DNA from: Planctomycetaceae bacterium
GTDB taxonomy: Bacteria; Planctomycetota; Planctomycetia; Pirellulales; Lacipirellulaceae
Assembly: GCA_003233055.1 (NCBI GenBank)
Contig: QIKP01000058.1
Span: 1 to 64,000, forward strand
Direction: 5' to 3'
Length of the DNA stretch: 64,000 nucleotides
Part shown: piece by piece, positions 18,195 through 27,696 of the stretch
How the letters are laid out: every line of letters starts with the position of its first letter
Numbering within the stretch: the first letter of the stretch is position 1
Translations under genes and position numbers: made by a program
Notes under the pieces: generated by a model
What the model saw: the letters and a program-made list of their open reading frames with translations, nothing else
What the model was told of the DNA's origin: nothing
Databases searched by the model: none

Positions 18195-19184
18195 TTACGC
18201 TCCGATTTCTCGGAGGGCCGCCAGCGCGGCGTCATGGATGAGGCCATTGGTGGCGAGGACGCCCCGGTTGGCTTCGAGGCCCTTGCCGTGGGAGAAATCG
18301 AGCGGTTTGCCATCGAGGTCGGTGACTCGGCCTCCCGCTTCTTCGACGACGATCGACCCGGCCGCTTGATCCCAGATCCGTTCGCGGTAGTCGAGCCGAC
18401 TCGCGGAGAGAAGCCGCACGAGCATCTCGCCCCCGCCGGCGGCGAGCACGGCGTACTTCGCCTGACTGTCCATCGGGATCGGCTCCGCCTCGGTTCCCAT
18501 CGCCTGGGCGAGTTGGCCCAGTTGGCCTGTGTTGGTGTGAGCCGACTCGACGGAGCGGAAGATCCGCGCCTGCTTGATGTCGGCTGTCTGGGCAACCTGC
18601 AGGCGGCGCCAGTCGCCATCGCCCGCCATCGGTGCGAGCCAAGTCCCTTGCCCTCTCGCCGCAACCAGTACCGAACCCGCGCCGCCCGTCGCAGGGGTCG
18701 TCGCGTCCTCCAGCTCGGGGCAGCCCAGCACGCCCAGCTCGACTTTGCCATCGCGAATCAGCGCAAAGGCGACCACATACTGATCGCCCCGCAAAAATCC
18801 CTTGGTGCCATCGACCGGGTCGAGCGTCCAGAATTCACCAGACGCCTCGGCGTTGCCCCGATCGATCCACTCACAAACCTCCTCAGCCGAGGCTCCTGGA
18901 ACGCGGCTGCCCACGAATTGGCAAACTTGGTTAAGCGTCCCCCGGCCTTCGCTCGTGGCGCGCAGGTCGTCGGAGTCTTCTTCGCCGACAAGCTTGGCCT
19001 CCGGCAGCACCTCGCCAAGGCGTTTGGCAACGATGGCCTGCGCGGAGAAGTCGGCCACCGTTACCGGCGACTTGTCTCCCTTGGTCAGGGCAGGCGAGAC
19101 CATCTCGCGCTGGACCAGGCGAGTCAGCGTGGCCGCCTCGCGAACCGCTGCGATGGCAAATTGGGCTTCGGGAGTGTCGATCAT
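18195..19184 (-). CDS. 3'(2'),5'-bisphosphate nucleotidase / inositol monophosphatase-family phosphatase (HAL2/CysQ-like)
   Basis: The 329-residue Mg-dependent, Li-sensitive-family phosphatase shows the metal site GEEDSDDL, the core DPVDGTKGF and the C-terminal WDQAAGSIVVEEAGG. The phrase WTLDPVDGTKGFLRGDQYVVAFAL is typical of HAL2/SAL1-type enzymes, which hydrolyse 3'-phosphoadenosine 5'-phosphate, a by-product of sulfate assimilation. That would fit the sulfite reductase gene in the same window, but the two are 8 kb apart. ATG 19184 is chosen; the frame opens earlier at 19280 with Pro-rich sequence that would overlap the tRNA promoter side. Confidence 0.85.
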   Translation of the reverse strand: MIDTPEAQFAIAAVREAATLTRLVQREMVSPALTKGDKSPVTVADFSAQAIVAKRLGEVLPEAKLVGEEDSDDLRATSEGRGTLNQVCQFVGSRVPGASAEEVCEWIDRGNAEASGEFWTLDPVDGTKGFLRGDQYVVAFALIRDGKVELGVLGCPELEDATTPATGGAGSVLVAARGQGTWLAPMAGDGDWRRLQVAQTADIKQARIFRSVESAHTNTGQLGQLAQAMGTEAEPIPMDSQAKYAVLAAGGGEMLVRLLSASRLDYRERIWDQAAGSIVVEEAGGRVTDLDGKPLDFSHGKGLEANRGVLATNGLIHDAALAALREIGA

Positions 19185-19288
19185 AAGAGAAGTGAGCCCA
19201 TGAGGACGGTGAGCCAAGTTGTCCCCGGCCGTTGGTTGCGGAGATAAAAACCGAGGACGGGGAGGGCCCGGCTCACTCACCAGTAAAG

Positions 19289-19359
19289 CTACCCCGCCAG
19301 GGCTCGAACCTGGAATGAGGGAATCAAAATCCCTAGTGTTACCATTACACTACGGGGTA
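19289..19359 (-). tRNA. tRNA-Gln (anticodon TTG)
   Basis: Read on the minus strand, the acceptor arms TACCCCG and CGGGGTA pair over seven bases. The D-arm is GTGT...ACAC, the anticodon stem AGGGA/TCCCT encloses TTTTGAT (anticodon TTG), and the T-arm CAGG TTCGAGC CCTG contains the standard GTTCGA. The discriminator base is G, as usual for tRNA-Gln. CCA is not encoded. Confidence 0.95.
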
Positions 19360-19467
19360 GTGGTCGGGCCTCGCATGCCGAGACGGACATCATTCTAACG
19401 GATTTCGCTTAGGAAACTAAGGGCCATGGGTGGTCGGACGTCGGTTGAAAAAGGGCTCCGACCGGTA

Positions 19468-20148
19468 TTACGATTTTTCAGTCGACCTCTCCACCCGGTT
19501 GGCGACCGAAAAGCAGAGTTGTTCGAGTTCGGTCGCTAGGTCGACGCCTACGATGCTCACCTCGGGAGGCAGGTTCAGCGTGACCGGGGCGAAGTTCAGG
19601 ATGCCTGACACCCCTGCGTCGACGAGACGATCTGCCGCCGATTGGGCTGCCGACGCCGGCACCGCGACAAGGCCCAATTCGATCGACTCGGCTGCGACCA
19701 CTCGGCCGACTTCCTCCAGTGGATAGACTTGCACCCCTTCCACCACCCGTTCGGTTTTCGTCGCATCGACATCAAAAGCAGCCACCACACGGAACCCCTG
19801 GGAAATGAAACCGCGGTACCCCAAGAGTGCTCTGCCAAGGTTACCGACCCCCACCATGGCAACCCTCCATTGCCGATCGGTGCCGAGAATCGCTCGAATG
19901 GCGGCAATCAGCTCTTCACATCGGTAGCCGACGCCAGGCTGGCCAAACTGGCCGAAATAGGCAAGGTCTTTGCGGACCTGGGCATCGGTAAACCCTAGCT
20001 GCTGGCCGAGTCGGCTGGAGCTGGTGGTGGCATGGCCCCCACTAAGCAATTGCTGGAGCTCCCGCAGGTAGAGGCTCAGTCGATTGACGACCGCCTTTGG
20101 CACGTCGCGCGGATCGACCGGTTCCGTTTTTCGTCGCCCAGTGGCCAT
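19468..20148 (-). CDS. rex: redox-sensing transcriptional repressor Rex
   Basis: The 226-residue protein senses the NADH/NAD+ ratio and represses fermentation and respiration genes. It has an N-terminal winged helix (about 15-75; SSRLGQQLGFTDAQVRKDLAYFGQFGQPGVGY is the family signature region) and a Rossmann domain starting at VAMVGVGNLGRALL (about 96-109). The C-terminal swapped helix segment ends ELEQLCFSVANRV. It is divergent from the YTV wall-protein gene with 457 bases between the two starts. No clear Rex operator was identified upstream. Confidence 0.93.
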   Translation of the reverse strand: MATGRRKTEPVDPRDVPKAVVNRLSLYLRELQQLLSGGHATTSSSRLGQQLGFTDAQVRKDLAYFGQFGQPGVGYRCEELIAAIRAILGTDRQWRVAMVGVGNLGRALLGYRGFISQGFRVVAAFDVDATKTERVVEGVQVYPLEEVGRVVAAESIELGLVAVPASAAQSAADRLVDAGVSGILNFAPVTLNLPPEVSIVGVDLATELEQLCFSVANRVERSTEKS

Positions 20149-20605
20149 GCTTTTTTTGCTCGTAGTGGGGAGTTTCCCGGAGCCTCACGTTGCTGGCCCA
20201 CCTGTTCCAGCCTGCCCACCCCAGGGCGGGGCGTCAAGGCGGTCTTTCGAGCAACCTCTCCGTTCTGGAGCCGCTTTCTCCCCTCGTGATGCCTCCAACC
20301 ACTACAGGCCCCATCGGGCTCCTTTCTGCTGTGAACGACAATCCACGATCGACCCTCACAATCGGCCACGCCTCGACGGGAGGATGGGATGTCTGCGGCA
20401 AGGTTAAGTCCTTAAGTGGCAACTGTTTACGAATGCGTCGAGATTGCCAAATGTTGAATATGGGGACTTCTGGAAGGAAGGAGAAAATAGGACGATCAGC
20501 TAAGGGATCGTGCTTGCATCTCCCGAAGAAACTACGGACGGGGTATCCCGTTTTGACCAACCCACCCAGTTTTCCAAGAGTGTGTCCCCAGGAGGCGAGA
20601 AAATT
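20149..20605. other. 457-base divergent intergenic region (rex / YTV gene)
   Basis: This stretch should hold both divergent promoters. Visible items are a 12-base palindrome TTAAGTCCTTAA at 20404-20415 and a strong ribosome-binding site (AGGAGGCGAG, about 20590-20599) just before the YTV gene. Open frames crossing this area are composition shadows. Confidence 0.5.
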
Positions 20606-22219
20606 ATGAAACGCGCATTGTGTGCGCCACTTGTCGTGGCGCTGATGATGGTAGCAGCTTCGCAGGCTGCTGCCGACCATTGTGGAGCCGTTAGCTACAG
20701 CGGGTGTGATCCCTGCAGCCAGCCCCACTACCACACGGTCTACCGGACCGTTCGCAACAGGGTCATGGACCGTGTCGAAGAGACCCGCTACCGCACCGTT
20801 TACGATCGCGTGCCGGAGCAAAAGGTCATCAACTACACCAAGTACGTGACCGAGCAACGACAGAAGCAGGTCAACTACACCGTCATGGTGCCGACCTACG
20901 AGACCCGTACCCGCAACTACACGGTAAACCGCCCGGTGTGGGAAACTCGCACGAAGGAAGTCAACTACACGGTGATGAAGCCTGTGTGGGAGACCAAAAC
21001 CCGAACGTATACGGTTAATCGCCCGGTCTACGAGACCCGCACCCGCAACATCAACTACACCGTGATGAAGCCTGTCTGGGAAACTCGTACCCGCAACTAC
21101 ACGGTGAATCGCCCCGTCTGGGAGACCAAGACCCGCACGTACACGGTCCATCGTCCCGTTTACGAGACCCGCACCCGCAACATCAACTACACCGTGATGA
21201 AGCCTGTTTGGGAAACTCGTACTCGCAACTACACCGTGAATCGTCCTGTCTACGAGAATCGGACTCGCGAGATCACCTACCACGTTCGTAAGGCCGTTCC
21301 TTACACCAAGACCGTGACCTACAACACGGGCCACTGGGAAACGCAGAGCTACACCGTTCCTGGTCCTACCCGCAGCAAGAAGATTCGCACTCCTGGCCGT
21401 TGGGTTTGGAATCCTGCGACTTGCTGCAACTGCTACTGCCCCGGCACCTGCCGCACCGTCTGCGTGCAATGCCCTCCTCGGACTTGCTGCAAGCGTGTTT
21501 GGGTTCCTGAGTGCCGTACGAAGGAAGTCTGCTGCACCAAGTACGTCTGTGAGCCTCGCACTCGCACCATCTGCTACAAAGTTTGCCGGATGGTTCCTGA
21601 ATGCAAGACTTGCACCTACCGGGTTTGCCGGATGGTTCCTGAGTGCCGCACCAAGACCTGCTGCTACAAGGTCTGCCGCATGATTCCGGAAACCAAGACC
21701 TGCTGCTACAAGGTCTGCCGGATGGTTCCTGAGTGCAAGACTTGCACCTACCGGGTTTGCCGGATGGTTCCTGAGTGCCGCACTAAGACCTGCTGCTACA
21801 AGGTCTGCCGGATGGTTCCCGAGTGCAAGACTTGCACCTACCGGGTTTGCCGGATGGTTCCTGAGTGCCGCACGCGGACCTGCTGCTACAAGGTCTGCCG
21901 GATGGTTCCTGAATGCAAGACTTGCACCTACAAGGTCTGCAAGATGGTTCCCGACTGCCGCACTCGTACGGTTTGCTACAACGTTTGCAAGCCTGTCTGT
22001 GCCCAGCGAACCGTCACTTGCTACCGCAGCGTTGCTCGCCAGGTGCCCTACACGGTCACCAAGTGCGTTCCTCGCACGGTTTGCAAGCAGGTTCCTTGCA
22101 AGGTTCTCTGCACGAACCCGGCCTGTGCTGGCCAGGATCACGCTGCCCCGTACACCGGTGGTAGCGAAGGCGGATGCAGTGGCTGCGGCCAGTCCGCCGC
22201 CAACTGTGGCTGCAACTGA
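20606..22219 (+). CDS. YTV-repeat cysteine-rich cell-wall protein
   Basis: The 537-residue exported structural protein has a signal peptide at 1-23 (MKRALCAPLVV, core, AAA|DHC). Residues about 76-226 contain alternating repeats of the type YTVMKPVWETRTR and YTVNRPVYETRTR. A spacer with the sequence GRWVWNPATCCNCYC follows, and residues 273-505 form a dense cysteine array built on CYKVCRMVPECKTC and TYRVCRMVPECRTKTC units. The tail is Gly/Cys-rich. YTV proteins are known in Rhodopirellula baltica as disulfide-linked cell-wall components; the match is by motif. The start is ATG 20606 with a strong AGGAGG site, rare in this window and consistent with high expression. An intrinsic terminator follows. 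Confidence 0.92.
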   Translation: MKRALCAPLVVALMMVAASQAAADHCGAVSYSGCDPCSQPHYHTVYRTVRNRVMDRVEETRYRTVYDRVPEQKVINYTKYVTEQRQKQVNYTVMVPTYETRTRNYTVNRPVWETRTKEVNYTVMKPVWETKTRTYTVNRPVYETRTRNINYTVMKPVWETRTRNYTVNRPVWETKTRTYTVHRPVYETRTRNINYTVMKPVWETRTRNYTVNRPVYENRTREITYHVRKAVPYTKTVTYNTGHWETQSYTVPGPTRSKKIRTPGRWVWNPATCCNCYCPGTCRTVCVQCPPRTCCKRVWVPECRTKEVCCTKYVCEPRTRTICYKVCRMVPECKTCTYRVCRMVPECRTKTCCYKVCRMIPETKTCCYKVCRMVPECKTCTYRVCRMVPECRTKTCCYKVCRMVPECKTCTYRVCRMVPECRTRTCCYKVCRMVPECKTCTYKVCKMVPDCRTRTVCYNVCKPVCAQRTVTCYRSVARQVPYTVTKCVPRTVCKQVPCKVLCTNPACAGQDHAAPYTGGSEGGCSGCGQSAANCGCN

Positions 22220-22289
22220 GCCTGGTAACCTGCAAACGAATACCTCGCTTCTGTTGTAGAGAAGAGGGGTTGGTCAACAACAAACGACA

Positions 22290-22325
22290 AGCGGTCCGAG
22301 CCAATTTGGTTCGGGCCGCTTTTTT
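22290..22325 (+). terminator. rho-independent terminator of the YTV gene
   Basis: The arms AGCGGTCCGAGCC and GGTTCGGGCCGCT pair through their length with two G-U pairs, around an AATTT loop, and run into six T residues (22320-22325). It is 70 bases past the stop and is the clearest intrinsic terminator in the window. Confidence 0.85.
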
Positions 22326-22461
22326 CGTTTCGGGGCTACTCGTGGCCCGTGAATGGAAGGAATTACGTTCCCCAACGCCTTCGGCCGGACGTTGTGAAGC
22401 TCCCCCTAAACCGGTAGAATATCGGGTTCTCTAGCCCTCCTCCCGCAAGGACGAACCTGCC

Positions 22462-25134
22462 GTGGCCGACGACCCTCAAGTACCTGAAGAAGCTGGCAAA
22501 ACCTCGGAAAAAACCGCCTTTGCCGCCCGGTTGATCGACCTGCCGATCGAAGACGAGTTGAAGGAGAGTTACCTCACTTACGCGATGAGCGTCATCGTCA
22601 GCCGCGCGCTGCCTGACGTGCGTGACGGGCTCAAGCCTTCGCAGCGACGCATTCTGGTGGCGATGAACGACCTGAACCTGGGTCCTGGGGCGGCTCGGGT
22701 GAAATGCGCCAAGATTTCTGGTGACACGAGCGGTAACTACCATCCGCATGGCGAAAGTGTCATCTACCCGACGCTCGTCCGAATGGCCCAGGAGTGGAAC
22801 CTGCGTAGCCTGCTGATCGACAAACAGGGGAACTTCGGCAGTATCGCTGGCCTCCCCCCCGCTGCGATGCGATATACCGAAGCAAGGCTCTCGCCGGTCG
22901 CTTCGATGATGCTGGAGGACCTCAAACTCGACACGGTCGACTTCGTTCCGACTTACGACGAGCGGCGTCTCGAGCCGACCGTCCTCCCGGCAAACTTCCC
23001 CAATCTGCTAGTGAATGGCTCGGGCGGCATCGCGGTCGGCATGGCAACGAGCATCCCGCCACACAACCTCCAGGAAGTCTGTGCCGGCGTGATCGCGATG
23101 ATCGACGATCCCGACATCTCGATTTCTGGCCTGATGGAGCACATCAAAGGGCCTGACTTCCCGACCGGTGGCATGATTTGCGGACGGTCAGGCATCCACA
23201 AGGGGTACCACACCGGTCGTAGCACGGTGGTCGTCCGGTCGCACACGACCGTCGAAGAAAAGGGAAAACGGACGCGGATTATCATCCACGACATCCCTTA
23301 CCAGCAGACCCGCGACGCGATGATGAAGAAGATCGCGGCGCTGGCCAACGAAGGCAAGGTTGCCGGCATTAGCGACGTGCGCGACGAGAGCGATCTCAAG
23401 GAGCCGGTCCGGATCGTCATCGAACTCAAGCGAGATGGCGACCCCGATATCATCTTGAATCAGCTCTACAAATTTTCCCCGATGCAGGACACCTTTAGCG
23501 TCATCCTGCTGGCGCTAGTCGATGGCAAGCCCCGGGTGCTGAATCTCAAGGAGATGCTGCAAGAATTCGTCCGCCACCGGGTGATCGTCGTCCGCCGCCG
23601 GACACAGTTCTTGCTCTCCCGGGCCCGAAGGCGAAAACATACGGTGCAGGGCTTGCTGCTGGCGCATGCCAACATCGACGAGGTGATCCGGGTGATCCGG
23701 GCCTCGAAGACGCAGCCCGAGGCGAAGCAGTCGCTCATGCAGATCAAGACGCCCGGGGCGCTCCTGCAGCGGGCGTTGGGGGACGATGGCTACTCGCAGT
23801 TCCAAGAAGAGCGGGGCGTGGCGGAGGAATACTCGCTCACGCCAGTGCAGGCCGACGCGATTCTGAAGATGACACTCGGGCAGCTCGTTAACTTGGAGCA
23901 AGAGAAGCTGGCCGACGAGCATGCGGAGTTGCTCGAGCAAATTGGCGGATTCTTGGAGATCCTAGGCGACGAGGCACGCATTTACGGCATGATTCGGGAG
24001 GACATGGAAGACCTCAGGAATTCCCGCCATGCCGACGCCCGGCGAACCGAAATCTCGGAGGAAGAGCTCGGGAACGTCAACATGGAGGACCTGATCGAGG
24101 AAGAGACCATGGTCGTCTCGATCACGCACAACGGGTACATCAAGCGGACGCCCTCGAGCACCTATCGCGCGCAGCGCCGCGGCGGCAAAGGAATCAAAGG
24201 GGCGACGGTTGCCAGCGACGACCCGGTCGAGCATTTGTTCGTTAGCAGCACGCATGATTACCTCCTGTTCTTCACCAACTATGGCAAGGTCTACTGGCAA
24301 AAGGTCTACAATTTGCCACTCCTTTCACGCGAGAGCAAAGGCCGGGCGGTGGTGAACCTGCTCAATCTGACCGAGGGAGAAAAAATTGCCGACTGCCGGG
24401 CGATTCGCGACTTCGATCTGCCTGACCATTACATGGTGATGGCGACCCGGCATGGGCTCGTCAAGAAGACCCACCTCAAAGCGTATGGCAGGCCGATGAA
24501 GACGGGCATCATTGCCATCAAGCTCAAGGAAGAGGACGAGCTGGTCGACGTGGTGGTCGCCAAGAGGGGCGATGAGCTGCTGCTCTCGACGGCCCAGGGG
24601 ATGGCGATCCGATTTAGCGAGTCCGACGCCCGCCCGATGGGACGCAACACCAGCGGCGTGAAGGGAATCAAGCTCTCCGCAGGCGACTCGCTCGCCGGCA
24701 TGGTCGTCACCGATCCCGACGCAACGCTCCTCACCGCTACCGAGCATGGCTTCGGCAAACGAACCCCGTTCGGCCCGAACGCCGCCGCCGAAGGCGAGCC
24801 GGAAACCGAATCCGAAGACGAGATCAGTTCCTCTGCCAAGTACCGTACGCAGAATCGGGGCGGCAAAGGCCTTCGCGATATCAAAACAACCGACCGCAAC
24901 GGACCGGTGATCGGTATCACCCGCGTCGAGGACGACGACGAACTGCTCATGATGACCGCCCGAGGAAAAATTCAGCGAATCAAAGCGAGCGACATCGGCA
25001 TCATCGGCCGCAACACGCAGGGCGTCAACATCATGACGCTCGGCAGCAACGATACGCTCACGGCGATCGTGAGAGTTCCGGCGGAAGAGCGCGACGAGGA
25101 TGCGGAGGAAGAGGGCGCATCCGACGAGGCGTAG
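22462..25134 (+). CDS. gyrA: DNA gyrase subunit A
   Basis: The 890-residue type II topoisomerase subunit cleaves and rejoins DNA. The breakage-reunion domain has catalytic Tyr138 in [10 protein letters not shown]. The C-terminal beta-pinwheel carries the GyrA box QRRGGKG (in [13 protein letters not shown]), which distinguishes gyrase from topoisomerase IV; a degenerate copy, QNRGGKG, lies further on. The quinolone region reads [13 protein letters not shown], so the residue matching E. coli Asp87 is Pro103 and Asp82 is Glu98, while Ser83 is kept (Ser99). An acidic insert lies near residue 790. GTG 22462 is the start. The last codons and stop (GACGAGGCGTAG) coincide with a dispersed repeat. Confidence 0.96.
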   Translation: MADDPQVPEEAGKTSEKTAFAARLIDLPIEDELKESYLTYAMSVIVSRALPDVRDGLKPSQRRILVAMNDLNLGPGAARVKCAKISGDTSGNYHPHGESVIYPTLVRMAQEWNLRSLLIDKQGNFGSIAGLPPAAMRYTEARLSPVASMMLEDLKLDTVDFVPTYDERRLEPTVLPANFPNLLVNGSGGIAVGMATSIPPHNLQEVCAGVIAMIDDPDISISGLMEHIKGPDFPTGGMICGRSGIHKGYHTGRSTVVVRSHTTVEEKGKRTRIIIHDIPYQQTRDAMMKKIAALANEGKVAGISDVRDESDLKEPVRIVIELKRDGDPDIILNQLYKFSPMQDTFSVILLALVDGKPRVLNLKEMLQEFVRHRVIVVRRRTQFLLSRARRRKHTVQGLLLAHANIDEVIRVIRASKTQPEAKQSLMQIKTPGALLQRALGDDGYSQFQEERGVAEEYSLTPVQADAILKMTLGQLVNLEQEKLADEHAELLEQIGGFLEILGDEARIYGMIREDMEDLRNSRHADARRTEISEEELGNVNMEDLIEEETMVVSITHNGYIKRTPSSTYRAQRRGGKGIKGATVASDDPVEHLFVSSTHDYLLFFTNYGKVYWQKVYNLPLLSRESKGRAVVNLLNLTEGEKIADCRAIRDFDLPDHYMVMATRHGLVKKTHLKAYGRPMKTGIIAIKLKEEDELVDVVVAKRGDELLLSTAQGMAIRFSESDARPMGRNTSGVKGIKLSAGDSLAGMVVTDPDATLLTATEHGFGKRTPFGPNAAAEGEPETESEDEISSSAKYRTQNRGGKGLRDIKTTDRNGPVIGITRVEDDDELLMMTARGKIQRIKASDIGIIGRNTQGVNIMTLGSNDTLTAIVRVPAEERDEDAEEEGASDEA

Positions 25135-25150
25135 CCAATAGCCGACGAGC
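25121..25150. repeat. dispersed CGACGAG palindromic repeat, copy 4, overlapping the gyrA stop
   Basis: CCGACGAGGCGTAG then CCAATAGCCGACGAGC: two half-units joined in a rearranged order. The TAG at 25132-25134 is the gyrA stop codon, and the three preceding codons (Asp-Glu-Ala) also lie in the repeat. Confidence 0.6.
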
Positions 25151-25210
25151 CCCTTCACTGCGAAAAAACGGCGATCGTCGGCTATTCCGATGCTCTGAAA
25201 CTGCTTCGGC

Positions 25211-26629
25211 CTACTCCGCCGTGGCCTTCACGGCTTTCGAGTCGGTGGTTGCTTCGCTGGGCTCCGCTTTGGTTTCCTCCACCCGATGGATCTCGAATCC
25301 AGGCGTCGGGGTGTTTGCGAAAAAAGCAGCCGCTTGATCGTCGCCGGTGATCTGCTCCGCCACGGGGTCCCACGAAATCTTGCGACCGAGGCGGGCGGCG
25401 ATGGTGCAAAGATGGCACGTGTTCATCATTTGAACGTGCGTGAAGGCATCCGAGACCGGCAAGCCACCCTCGCGGATCGAGCGATAGAAATTATGCTTGT
25501 GGCCTTCGTGCGGCTTACCTTTGTAGAGCCGGCGGACGTCTTCGTCGGTGAACTGGTCTTTGTCCCAATTCTCTTCGATCGGTTTGCCCGCGATTTTCCC
25601 TCGGCTAACAAACATCCGCCCTTTCGATCCTTCGAACAAAATTCCATTGTCAGCCCGGCTCGTCACGTGCATCTCGACGTCGCCTTCGAATTTGCAAACG
25701 ACGTTAAAGTCGTGGGAAGTGTTGTACGAGTGGTCGACCGTTGCGTAGCCCTCTTTGTACGGAACCGGGTGTTTCGCATCGGTGCCATCGATCTCGGTCG
25801 GGCCCTGGCCCACGCCGTTTTGCGAAAGGGCCCAAGTGGCAATGTCGATATGGTGGGCACCCCAGTCGGTGAATTTGCCGCCGGAGTATTCGTACCACCA
25901 ACGAAAATTATAATGGCAGCGTTCCTTCAAGTAGTTGACCAGTGGTGCTTGCCCGAGCCACATGTACCAATCGAGTTCGGCCGGCGGTAGCTCCGGCTTG
26001 AAGGGGCCGCCCGTTGGGCAGTCGCCGATCCCGACGGTGATTTTTCGGATATCCCCAAGCAGTCCCTTTTGCACCATGTTGACCGCACGCAGGAACCGCC
26101 CTCGGTCTTGTCTCTGCTGAGTACCGACCACAAAGGTCAGGTCTTTGTGCTTGTGACAGGCCTCGCGGATAATCTGGTTTTCTTCAAGCGTGAGCGTGAG
26201 CGGTTTTTGGCAGAAGACATGCTTCCCCGCTTCGAGTGCCTCGACGGCGATCTTCACGTGCCAATGGTCCACCGTGGAGATGCTCACCACGTCGATATCG
26301 GCGCGATCCAAGACGCGCCGGTAGTCTTCGTAGGTGTCGGCCTTTCCTTTACCGATCAGCTCGTCGTTCTTTGCCTTTCGGGTTCGCCCCATGTCGACAT
26401 CGCAAACCGCAAGGATGTCGCCGAATTGGGTATGATCGCGTGCGTCGCCGTTTCCCATGCCTCCCATGCCGATGCAACCGATCTGGGGGCGATCGTTTTT
26501 GTCGTTGTTCGCAAACGCCTTTTCGCTCCAGGCGAAGTAAGGGATGGACGCAGCGGCGAGGGTGGTAGAGGTTTTTAGAAATTCACGCCGGTTGTTGCGG
26601 GCGATGCTAGGCACGGGCTCGGTCGACAT
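25211..26629 (-). CDS. Tat-exported Gfo/Idh/MocA-family oxidoreductase
   Basis: The 472-residue protein has a twin-arginine signal (NNRREFLKTSTTLAAASIP, residues about 12-35), then an NAD(P)-binding fold starting at IGCIGMGGMGNGDARD and the family motif CQKPLTLT in place of the usual E-K-P. The C-terminal GFO/IDH domain contains WGAHHIDIATWAL. Such exported oxidoreductases are strongly expanded in planctomycetes and are thought to act on sugars or sugar alcohols; the substrate here is unknown. It converges on gyrA. Upstream of the start is a 27-base tandem duplication. Confidence 0.9.
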   Translation of the reverse strand: MSTEPVPSIARNNRREFLKTSTTLAAASIPYFAWSEKAFANNDKNDRPQIGCIGMGGMGNGDARDHTQFGDILAVCDVDMGRTRKAKNDELIGKGKADTYEDYRRVLDRADIDVVSISTVDHWHVKIAVEALEAGKHVFCQKPLTLTLEENQIIREACHKHKDLTFVVGTQQRQDRGRFLRAVNMVQKGLLGDIRKITVGIGDCPTGGPFKPELPPAELDWYMWLGQAPLVNYLKERCHYNFRWWYEYSGGKFTDWGAHHIDIATWALSQNGVGQGPTEIDGTDAKHPVPYKEGYATVDHSYNTSHDFNVVCKFEGDVEMHVTSRADNGILFEGSKGRMFVSRGKIAGKPIEENWDKDQFTDEDVRRLYKGKPHEGHKHNFYRSIREGGLPVSDAFTHVQMMNTCHLCTIAARLGRKISWDPVAEQITGDDQAAAFFANTPTPGFEIHRVEETKAEPSEATTDSKAVKATAE

Positions 26630-26655
26630 TGCGTTGGATTCTCCTGCATGGGAAT

Positions 26656-26710
26656 GGGGGCGGTTCCAGTCTATCCTGCCAAAGGGGGCGGTTCCAGTCT
26701 ATCCTGCCAA
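26656..26710. repeat. 27-base tandem direct repeat upstream of the oxidoreductase gene
   Basis: Two identical 27-base units (26656-26682, 26684-26710), period 28, each starting GGGGGCGGTTCCAG and ending ATCCTGCCAA. They lie 27 bases upstream of the oxidoreductase start and could be duplicated regulatory sites or a slippage product. Confidence 0.8.
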
Positions 26711-26849
26711 CCCGTTCATTGCGAGCAGATCGCCGATTACGAAGGTGCCGACCAAAAAACGCTATCGTCAGGCCGAACTGCCTTGCCCCTGAGGTTGGGC
26801 CGATGGAGCCAAGGGATGGAGCCAGGGACCGACGGCTATTTTCGTCCGA

Positions 26850-27401
26850 CTAGCCCGCCGCCGGCCAGAGCCCTGCGAAGATTCCTGCAGTGATTAGTGC
26901 GTAGACCAGCCCGTCGAGCATTTCCATCGCTACATATTTGCGGAACCAAAAGACGCCGGGGAAGGGCCCCGCGACGTGGCACAGGAGGCCCGCCATGAAG
27001 ACCAGCCGAAAGATCTCCATCATGCTCGCGCCCGGGGCGAAGGCGATCGACGCCAAGTAGCCGATCGCAAAGGCGGCGACTAGGAAGAACGCCAGGGTCA
27101 GGCCAATCGCTTTGCCCATGTTGGGTGGTTTCGGCCAGAGGATGAGCATCCCCCGGCATCGGGTCTCCATCTTTTGCTTGAATTCAGGCTCGGACATGAG
27201 CTTGGGGTCGTCGCAGAAGGGGAAGAGGTACTGGCTGGCCGCGACGCTATTTTGGTCGAGGAAGTCAAGCAATCCCTCTTCCGCTGGCAGCTTGTTCCAC
27301 TCCGGCTTGTGGTGGGGGAGCAGGGTCCAGGCGATGGTGCTGGCGATATGCGTCGCGAGGCCAGCAAGCAAGATTGGCAGCCAGAGATCCCAGGCGGTCA
27401 T
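26850..27401 (-). CDS. membrane protein of unknown function
   Basis: The 183-residue product has an N-terminal hydrophobic helix (LWLPILLAGLATHIASTIAW), a polar stretch (about 25-85) containing KPEWNKLPAEEGLLDFL, and three C-terminal hydrophobic segments (IGLTLAFFLVAAFAIGYLA; IFRLVFMAGLLCHVAG; LDGLVYALITAGIFAGL). ATG 27401 is preceded by AAGGAGAAA, so the start is good. No characterised family was recognised; the pattern resembles conserved planctomycete hypothetical membrane proteins. Confidence 0.75.
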   Translation of the reverse strand: MTAWDLWLPILLAGLATHIASTIAWTLLPHHKPEWNKLPAEEGLLDFLDQNSVAASQYLFPFCDDPKLMSEPEFKQKMETRCRGMLILWPKPPNMGKAIGLTLAFFLVAAFAIGYLASIAFAPGASMMEIFRLVFMAGLLCHVAGPFPGVFWFRKYVAMEMLDGLVYALITAGIFAGLWPAAG

Positions 27402-27581
27402 AGCGGTTTCTCCTTCGGAAATAACGATGGGAAAGGGCATTGTAGGGAATTCAAGGGCCCTTTCGAGTCTCCAGGCAGCTTTGGCCCCCGTGTACCTGGC
27501 CTTTTGGGCAAAGTCTCCCGGTTTTCCCGGGTCGTGGCATGACGATCTGGAACCAATCCTCGAAAACCATCCCCCCCACCG

Positions 27582-27610
27582 TTGACACTTTTCCCGTACA
27601 GCGATAGATT
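27582..27610 (+). promoter_or_regulatory. sigma-70-type promoter of the ribosomal protein operon
   Basis: TTGACA (27582-27587), a 17-base spacer, and TAGATT (27605-27610). The -35 hexamer is a perfect consensus and the -10 matches four of six positions. The predicted transcript would start about 100 bases before the rpsJ GTG. Confidence 0.7.
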
Positions 27611-27675
27611 TATCGATTCCTCTGAGTTGTTCAGGGGAGAGCCTGTTGTTTGAAATCTGGGCCAATCGCATTTCC

Positions 27676-27696
27676 CCCCCCGAGAAAAAAGGGGGG
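27676..27696 (+). promoter_or_regulatory. C6/G6 leader hairpin before rpsJ
   Basis: CCCCCC at 27676-27681 and GGGGGG at 27691-27696 flank an A-rich loop, 18 bases before the rpsJ start. It would fold in the mRNA leader and could influence initiation; any regulatory role is inferred. Confidence 0.45.

Noticed and set aside
20149-20605. A Rex operator in the rex/YTV intergenic region
   Set aside because: Only partial TGTGAA...TCACAA-like words were found with wrong spacing; the palindrome TTAAGTCCTTAA does not match the Rex consensus.
20234-22141. A repetitive 635-residue minus-strand frame (NHPADLVAAGLG-type repeats)
   Set aside because: Its repeats mirror those of the YTV gene on the other strand; there is no signal peptide or RBS, and the plus-strand product is clearly the real one.
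26656-26710. CRISPR-like array
   Set aside because: Only two tandem units with a 1-base gap, no spacers and no cas genes.
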